This document shows positions 47,768 to 54,121 of a DNA stretch of 54,121 bases, piece by piece. How positions within the stretch are numbered: the first letter of the stretch is position 1; every line of letters begins with the position of its first letter. The stretch is from assembly GCA_029263895.1 (NCBI GenBank), contig JARIDO010000045.1, positions 1-54,121 on the forward strand, read 5' to 3'. The notes under the pieces were generated by a model, which was given only the letters and a program-made list of their open reading frames with translations, did not search any database and was not told the origin of the DNA. The DNA comes from Sporosarcina sp. (lineage in GTDB: Bacteria > Bacillota > Bacilli > Bacillales_A > Planococcaceae). A program made the position numbers and the translations under genes.

Positions 47768-47958
47768 GTTTGGATTTTTATAAAGTGGGACGAACCTTTG
47801 GCCTCTTATATCTACGCATATTTCTTGTACAAGATTTCTTCCTACTTAATTAAAATGAGCAGAAAAAGTAGGGATTGATGTGGATTCCTTTTTTTATGGC
47901 GTAAAGTAGTATGTAAGATGTAAAATGGAGACATCAATCGTAACGGGGGGCTATCGTA

Positions 47959-49359
47959 TTGGGGAAAAAGCCAAATTACACAACAGCGGAAATGTCTACC
48001 GATTCATTTTTTTATGCATACAAAGAATTAGCGTTGCAAACGGATCGTCATCTATTGTTCGAAAGTGGTCGTGGAGGTCAACTCTGCATCGCAGGTGTTG
48101 ACCCGCTTGTAACGTTACAGGCGCTAGATGGCGACAAACTTCAACTGTCATGGCGTAATGGGAAGTGTGAAATTCGTGATGGGGAACCGTTAGAGTTATT
48201 GACAAACTTTGCAAAGTCGTACGAGATGGAGCGACTTCCTGAATTACCTGATTTTCAAGGTGGAATTACGGGTTTCATCAGTTACGATTACGTGAGGACG
48301 TACGAAGAAATACCGTTAGATACAGTGGATGATTTAGATACACCTGATCTTTTTTTCTACCTATTCGATAAGTGGGTTGTGTTGGATAAAGAGTCAGAAA
48401 TGGTGTATTTCATGACAATGCCCGGTCTCGATGCGAATGAAGTGAAAATGCGGTGGATGAAGGCGGAAGAGAAAGGCCTTGAAAAACAGCTTTTTAAAGT
48501 TGGACAAGCAACAGATGTAATTGTTGACGAAGAAAATTTAACGTACTCTGTTACGGATGATGAATTTCACCAAATGGTACGTGATGTCCAACAATACATC
48601 GCGGATGGAGATGTTATTCAAGTAAATTTGTCGGTACGTCAATCAAAACCGTTAAATGCCAGCCCGTTAAATATGTATGAAGCGCTTCGTTCGTTTAACC
48701 CATCACCTTATATGGCATCAATAGGTGCGCCAGAATTTGACGTTGTCTCGGGATCGCCAGAGTTGCTGTTAAAAAAACGTGGAGTGGAACTCAGTACCCG
48801 TCCAATTGGTGGAACAAGACCTAGGGGGAAGAATGAGTTAGAAGATGATGCATTCAGAACCGAACTTCTTTCTAACGAGAAAGAAAAAGGTGAACATATC
48901 ATGCTCGTAGATTTAGAGCGTGAAGACTTAGAGCGAGTCTGTCGTCCTGGGACTGTTGAAACAAATGAATTTATGGTCGTTGAAAAATACTCACATGTGA
49001 TGCATTTAGTTTCGAACGTTAGAGGAACGGCAGATTCGAGTGTGTCCAATGCTGACATCGTTAGAGGTGTATTCCCTGGTGGGACGATAACGGGAGCACC
49101 GAAACTTCGCACAATGGAAATCATTGAAGAACTTGAACCTACTCGCCGAGGGTTGTATACGGGCTCTATCGGTTGGTTTGGTTTTGATGGTGATTTTGAA
49201 CTGAATGTTGTCATTCGAACAGCTTTTATTAAAGATGGCATTGCACATATACAGGCAGGTGCCGGACTCGTCGCAGATTCAGATCCATTGGCAGAATACA
49301 TCGAGTCGTTGAATAAAGCAAAAGCACTTTGGCAAGCAAAAGAAATGGCGGAGAATTGA
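47959..49359 (+). CDS. pabB: Aminodeoxychorismate synthase component I
   Basis: Converts chorismate with ammonia to 4-amino-4-deoxychorismate for folate. The 466-aa MST-family protein has an N-terminal domain (about 1-180) and the chorismate-binding domain with DGDVIQVNLSVRQ, GSPELLLKK, PIGGTRPRG (from P282), HIMLVDLEREDLERV and FPGGTITGAPK. The start is TTG, nine bases after GGGGGG. TrpE is excluded by the fol/pab context rather than by sequence alone. The glutaminase gene pabA, which follows in B. subtilis, is absent. Confidence 0.92.
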   Translation: MGKKPNYTTAEMSTDSFFYAYKELALQTDRHLLFESGRGGQLCIAGVDPLVTLQALDGDKLQLSWRNGKCEIRDGEPLELLTNFAKSYEMERLPELPDFQGGITGFISYDYVRTYEEIPLDTVDDLDTPDLFFYLFDKWVVLDKESEMVYFMTMPGLDANEVKMRWMKAEEKGLEKQLFKVGQATDVIVDEENLTYSVTDDEFHQMVRDVQQYIADGDVIQVNLSVRQSKPLNASPLNMYEALRSFNPSPYMASIGAPEFDVVSGSPELLLKKRGVELSTRPIGGTRPRGKNELEDDAFRTELLSNEKEKGEHIMLVDLEREDLERVCRPGTVETNEFMVVEKYSHVMHLVSNVRGTADSSVSNADIVRGVFPGGTITGAPKLRTMEIIEELEPTRRGLYTGSIGWFGFDGDFELNVVIRTAFIKDGIAHIQAGAGLVADSDPLAEYIESLNKAKALWQAKEMAEN

Positions 49360-49380
49360 ACTAAAGGATGTGGTTGTAGC

Positions 49381-50235
49381 ATGAAATGTTGGATGAATGG
49401 AGCATACATTGAAGCGAATGAAATCAAGATATCTCCTTTTGATCACGGGTTTCTCTATGGCGTCGGTTTTTTTGAGACATTCCGCACCTATCAAGGTCAA
49501 GTGTTTTTATTTAATGAGCATATGGCTAGATTGCGAACTGCACTAAAAGAATACCGTATTACATTCGAATATGCGGACGAAATCATACACTCAGTTGTGC
49601 GTAAACTAGATGAGTTAGCGGGAAGTGAAGATGGTTACTTTAGGCTAAATGTTTCAGCGGGTGTACATGGCATTGGTTTAGCGCCATCTGAATATCAATC
49701 ACCGAATGTAATTTTATTTAGAAAAGATCTAATTGCAACTGCGCGTGGTACGGAGAAGACTGGTGTGTGGCTTGAAACGCCACGCAATGGTGCGGAAAGT
49801 TTAATTCGTCATAAGTCGCAAGGTTATCTCAATAATGTCCGTGGTCGATTGGAATTAACGTCATTAAGAGAGACGGAGGGGTTATTTTTGACGGCGGATG
49901 GCTTTGTCGCTGAAGGAATTACGTCGAACGTCTTTTGGGTAAAAGGTGACACGCTCTATACGCCTTCCTTGGACACGGGAATTGTACCTGGGACGACGAG
50001 AAAGTTTGTAATGGGAATCGCACAAACAGCGGGACTGAACATATGTGAAGTCATGCAAAGAAGAGGAAATGTAGAAAGTGCTGAGGAAGTATTCGTGACG
50101 AATGCAGTGCAGGAAATTGTGCCACTTTCATCAATTGGTGATAACACTTTGCCCGGTAACGCAGGAATTCATTATAAAAAAATACATGAATTATATGTAC
50201 AATCTATTGAACAATTGAAAGTAGGTAAGAACTGA
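49381..50235 (+). CDS. pabC: Aminodeoxychorismate lyase
   Basis: Class IV PLP enzyme that releases pyruvate from aminodeoxychorismate to give p-aminobenzoate. The 284-aa protein has ISPFDHGFLYGVGFFETFRT, the PLP lysine K145 in RHKSQGYLNN, and EGITSNVFWV plus VPGTTRKFV. Branched-chain or D-amino-acid aminotransferases share the fold, but position between pabB and folP fixes the role. AAAGGATG precedes the ATG. It overlaps folP (TGATG). Confidence 0.94.
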   Translation: MKCWMNGAYIEANEIKISPFDHGFLYGVGFFETFRTYQGQVFLFNEHMARLRTALKEYRITFEYADEIIHSVVRKLDELAGSEDGYFRLNVSAGVHGIGLAPSEYQSPNVILFRKDLIATARGTEKTGVWLETPRNGAESLIRHKSQGYLNNVRGRLELTSLRETEGLFLTADGFVAEGITSNVFWVKGDTLYTPSLDTGIVPGTTRKFVMGIAQTAGLNICEVMQRRGNVESAEEVFVTNAVQEIVPLSSIGDNTLPGNAGIHYKKIHELYVQSIEQLKVGKN

Positions 50236-51086
50236 TGAACTTAGCAAATTCCCCCGGGAGCTATCATTTTGGGGATAAAAAAGTGGATTTCAAATCTGAA
50301 ACGATTATTATGGGGATATTAAATGTAACACCTGATTCCTTTTCTGATGGTGGCAAGTATGGACAGATTGATAGTGCTCTGTGTCATGCGGAACAAATGA
50401 TAAAGGATGGCGCGAAAATTATTGATATTGGTGGAGAGTCTACACGCCCTGGACATGCACCTGTTTCGTTAGAAGAAGAATTGGAGAGGACGATTCCAAT
50501 CATTGAAGCACTATCAGCGAATGTCGACTGTATACTTTCGATTGATACATACAAAGCAGCTGTAGCAAAAGCGGCTATTGAAGCGGGGGCCCACATCATT
50601 AATGATGTATGGGGTGCAAAACGAGAACCAGCAATCGCGGAAGTGGCGGCATCTAGCGGTGTTCCGATTATCTTAATGCATAACCGCCAACAAGCTATTT
50701 ATGAAAACGACTTGTTGACTGATGTGTTAGATGATTTAGCTGAGAGCATTGCAATTGCAACAAATGCAGGTGTACAACAATCACAAATTTGGTTAGATCC
50801 TGGTATCGGTTTCGCTAAAAATACAGTCCAAAACGTTCAAGTGATGCAACAGCTACATAACATTACAGATTTAGGATACCCCGTACTACTCGGGACATCG
50901 AAAAAATCGATGATTGGTAATGTGTTGCAACTTCCTGTCACTGAGCGCTTAGAAGGAACCGGAGCAACAGTGTGTCATGGAATTAGTCAGGGATGTCACA
51001 TTATGAGAGTACATGATGTAAAAGAGATTGCAAGAATGGCTAAAATGATGGACGTTTTAGTTGGTAAAGCTACTTTTACTGAATAG
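50235..51086 (+). CDS. folP: Dihydropteroate synthase
   Basis: Joins p-aminobenzoate to the pterin diphosphate; the sulfonamide target. The 283-aa TIM-barrel protein has MGILNVTPDSFSDGG, DIGGESTRPG, SIDTYKAAVA, NDVWG and LLGTSKKSMIG, the family set. It starts on the last base of the pabC stop region, so translation is coupled. Confidence 0.97.
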   Translation: MNLANSPGSYHFGDKKVDFKSETIIMGILNVTPDSFSDGGKYGQIDSALCHAEQMIKDGAKIIDIGGESTRPGHAPVSLEEELERTIPIIEALSANVDCILSIDTYKAAVAKAAIEAGAHIINDVWGAKREPAIAEVAASSGVPIILMHNRQQAIYENDLLTDVLDDLAESIAIATNAGVQQSQIWLDPGIGFAKNTVQNVQVMQQLHNITDLGYPVLLGTSKKSMIGNVLQLPVTERLEGTGATVCHGISQGCHIMRVHDVKEIARMAKMMDVLVGKATFTE

Positions 51087-51097
51087 GAGAGATTAAA

Positions 51098-51466
51098 ATG
51101 GATTATATTCATGTAAATGAAATGGAGTTTTATGGTTACCATGGTGCTTTACCAGAAGAGAATAAATTAGGACAACGTTTTCGTGTAACAATTTCATTAG
51201 CGGTAGACCTTTCGGGAGCCGGAAAAACAGATGACCTTTCAAAAACAGTTAATTATGCAGAAGTGTATATGATTTGTAAATCTGTTGTTGAAGGTAAGGC
51301 TGTTAAATTGATAGAAACGGTTGCAGAAACAATTGCTGACAACGTGTTAACTACATATAAAACGAAAGTATCTGGTGTCCGTGTCGTGCTTATAAAACCA
51401 GATCCCCCAATCCAAGGTCATTATAGTTCGGTGTCTGTTGAGATAACACGAGGAGTATTCTTATGA
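51098..51466 (+). CDS. folB: Dihydroneopterin aldolase
   Basis: Converts dihydroneopterin to 6-hydroxymethyl-dihydropterin. The 122-aa tunnelling-fold protein has MEFYGYHGALPEENKLGQRF with the catalytic Y and E, VNYAEVY, and a C-terminal KPDPPIQGHYSSVSVEI. AGGAGAG precedes the ATG. It overlaps folK by ATGA. Confidence 0.96.
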   Translation: MDYIHVNEMEFYGYHGALPEENKLGQRFRVTISLAVDLSGAGKTDDLSKTVNYAEVYMICKSVVEGKAVKLIETVAETIADNVLTTYKTKVSGVRVVLIKPDPPIQGHYSSVSVEITRGVFL

Positions 51467-51978
51467 ATGTTGCATATATCTCGCTTGGTTCTAATATAAA
51501 GGATCGATTAGATCATTTGACTGAAGCGGTTCGGGCTCTACATAAAGCGGAAAATATAACTGTAACTGCAATCTCCTCGATCTATGAAACAGCTCCAGTT
51601 GGCTATACTGAACAAGCTGACTTTTTAAATCTAGTCGTTTGTGTGGAAACAGATTTAGCGGCACATGCACTATTAAGTGTCTGCCAAGAAATCGAACAAC
51701 AACAAGGTCGAGTTCGTAAAATTAGATGGGGTCCCCGAACGGTTGACCTTGACATTTTGCTCTATAATAACGACAATATTGAATCAGAGAACCTTGTTGT
51801 ACCCCATCCTCGAATGAGAGAACGGGCTTTTGTTCTCATACCTCTACTGGAGATTTCTCCGAACGCTATCGATTCAGCGACCGGAAAATCATTAGCCGGG
51901 GAAGATGCAATTCATGATACGGGTGTAATTTGTTTCAAAAGAATAGACGGGGTTGAACAATTCCTAGAACGAAGATAG
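51463..51978 (+). CDS. folK: 2-amino-4-hydroxy-6-hydroxymethyldihydropteridine diphosphokinase
   Basis: Transfers diphosphate from ATP to the pterin, giving the FolP substrate. The 171-aa protein has YISLGSNIKDRLDHL, SSIYETAPVGYTEQADFLN, RWGPRTVDLDILLY and VPHPRMRERAFVLIPL. It starts on the ATGA overlap with folB. In B. subtilis yazB and dusB follow; here a 288-bp non-coding gap leads to lysS. Confidence 0.97.
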   Translation: MNVAYISLGSNIKDRLDHLTEAVRALHKAENITVTAISSIYETAPVGYTEQADFLNLVVCVETDLAAHALLSVCQEIEQQQGRVRKIRWGPRTVDLDILLYNNDNIESENLVVPHPRMRERAFVLIPLLEISPNAIDSATGKSLAGEDAIHDTGVICFKRIDGVEQFLERR

Positions 51979-52132
51979 GTATCAACTTTGCTTTAAGGGT
52001 GCGTATGGCGTAATTCGTCATTTCGATACCTACGAGGTTTTCATGAAAATGGCGGATGATTTTAAGTAACTCCGTGGATGAAATGGTGCAATGTGAAAAA
52101 GTAGCGTTCAGTGTAGTGTGATTTGTAAAGTC

Positions 52133-52161
52133 GAGCTGCCGTATACTACGGTAGCTCTTTC
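52133..52161 (+). terminator. Rho-independent terminator of the folate operon
   Basis: GAGCTGCCGTA (52133-52143) pairs with TACGGTAGCTC (52147-52157), one G-U pair, followed by TTTCT. It lies 155 bp after folK. Confidence 0.75.
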
Positions 52162-52236
52162 TAATACATACAAAACCTGATTTGATAAGTTATATGTGTC
52201 TGTACAACTTAAATTGTGTACAATAGAAGCATGTGA

Positions 52237-53757
<1,521 letters not shown>

Positions 53758-53765
53758 GCCTTACT

Positions 53766-53801
53766 ACCGCCCCGCAAAGCACATTGCGGGGCGGTGTTTT
53801 A
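53766..53801 (+). terminator. Rho-independent terminator after lysS
   Basis: ACCGCCCCGCAA (53766-53777) pairs perfectly with TTGCGGGGCGGT (53784-53795), followed by GTTTTAT. Confidence 0.85.
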
Positions 53802-53936
53802 TAAGAATATAAAGATTGAAAAGATATATTTAAATAACAGTTGTATTCATCAACTGGAGCTGATATACTAAGAGGCGTCGCATATCGAACGTTCAACAAG
53901 CTGAGAGAAAAACTTTCGTAAATTTAAAGAAAGTTG

Positions 53937-53965
53937 TTGACAAACGATAAGAGATTAGATAAGAT
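53937..53965 (+). promoter_or_regulatory. rRNA operon promoter
   Basis: TTGACA (53937-53942), 17 bp, TAAGAT (53960-53965), followed by AT-rich DNA. It stands upstream of a typical pre-16S leader. Confidence 0.7.
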
Positions 53966-53974
53966 ATAAGAGTT

Positions 53975-54121
53975 GCTGCTGAAACAGTGGCGATCAACAT
54001 GAACCTTGAAAACTGAACAGCAAAACGTCAACGAAATACAGCTTCTACGTTAACGCGTAAAAGCAAAAACGTTTCCAAGTAAACCGATTTCCGTCGGAAG
54101 AACAGAAACACAATTGACATC
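53975..54121 (+). other. Pre-16S rRNA leader (start of the next rRNA operon)
   Basis: GAACCTTGAAAACTGAACA (54001-54019) is the boxA-like sequence seen in Bacillales rRNA leaders and spacers. The rest, ending in CAATTGACATC, is leader sequence before the 16S gene, which lies beyond the window. The gap from lysS to here holds only the terminator and promoter listed. Confidence 0.7.

Noticed and set aside
48708..49427. 239-codon minus-strand frame inside pabB
   Set aside because: It is a long antisense shadow of pabB, with serine-rich composition typical of such shadows and no family match.

Overview
This is an origin-proximal housekeeping segment of a low-GC, endospore-forming member of the Bacillales. 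It opens in the 3' end of a 5S rRNA and closes in the promoter and leader of a second rRNA operon. The order between them (yaaO-like decarboxylase, tmk, darA, yaaR, holB, ricT, yabA, trmN6, yazA, rsmI, abrB, metS, tatD, yabE, rnmV, ksgA, veg, sspF, ispE, purR, ridA, spoVG, glmU, prs, ctc, pth, fin, mfd, spoVT, yabM, yabN, rqcP, yabP, yabQ, divIC, yabR, tRNA-Met, spoIIE, tilS, hpt, ftsH, coaX, hslO, a PrsA-like gene, cysK, pab/fol genes, lysS) matches the Bacillus subtilis chromosome closely. Protein details and the style of the intergenic repeats suggest Planococcaceae (Sporosarcina-like). That placement is inference, since no search was possible.

Layout. Positions 1-140: 5S rRNA end and terminator. 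143-365: a degenerate array of CGCCCG boxes. 553-7665: decarboxylase and DNA replication, tRNA and rRNA modification genes. 7713-8234: abrB on the minus strand, divergent from metS. 8270-21085: metS to ctc, with promoter candidates for sigma-A, sigma-H (spoVG) and sigma-B (ctc). 21144-21332: an intergenic inverted-repeat element with one arm duplicated. 21356-26446: pth, fin, mfd, spoVT, with sigma-F- and sigma-G-type promoter candidates. 26476-31137: a Fur-boxed siderophore uptake island inserted between spoVT and yabM. It has two divergent arms: ATPase plus FhuF-like protein on minus, binding lipoprotein plus double permease on plus. 31307-36527: yabM to yabR, including the sporulation pair yabP-yabQ. 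36672-37050: a striking array of CGCCCG boxes with 41-bp periodicity. 37139-37212: tRNA-Met on the minus strand. 37424-53757: spoIIE to lysS, including folate synthesis genes (pabB, pabC, folP, folB, folK). From about 53937: rRNA promoter and leader.

The genes fall into a few programmes. These are translation (tRNA synthetases, modification enzymes, RqcP, Pth), DNA replication and repair (HolB, YabA, Mfd, Tmk), sporulation control and spore proteins (SpoIIE, SpoVG, SpoVT, Fin, SspF, YabP, YabQ), envelope precursors (IspE, GlmU, YabM), redox and stress (Hsp33, Ctc, FtsH) and folate synthesis. Compared with B. subtilis, yabG, yabS-yabT, pabA and yazB-dusB are missing from their usual places, and the iron island is extra.

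The least explained items are the two box arrays. Both have alternating A and B boxes spaced about 20.5 bp, and both lie 40-50 bp beyond the terminator of a stable RNA gene. Next are the three-arm repeat before pth and an 18-codon reading frame that may start at the 5' end of the yabR transcript.
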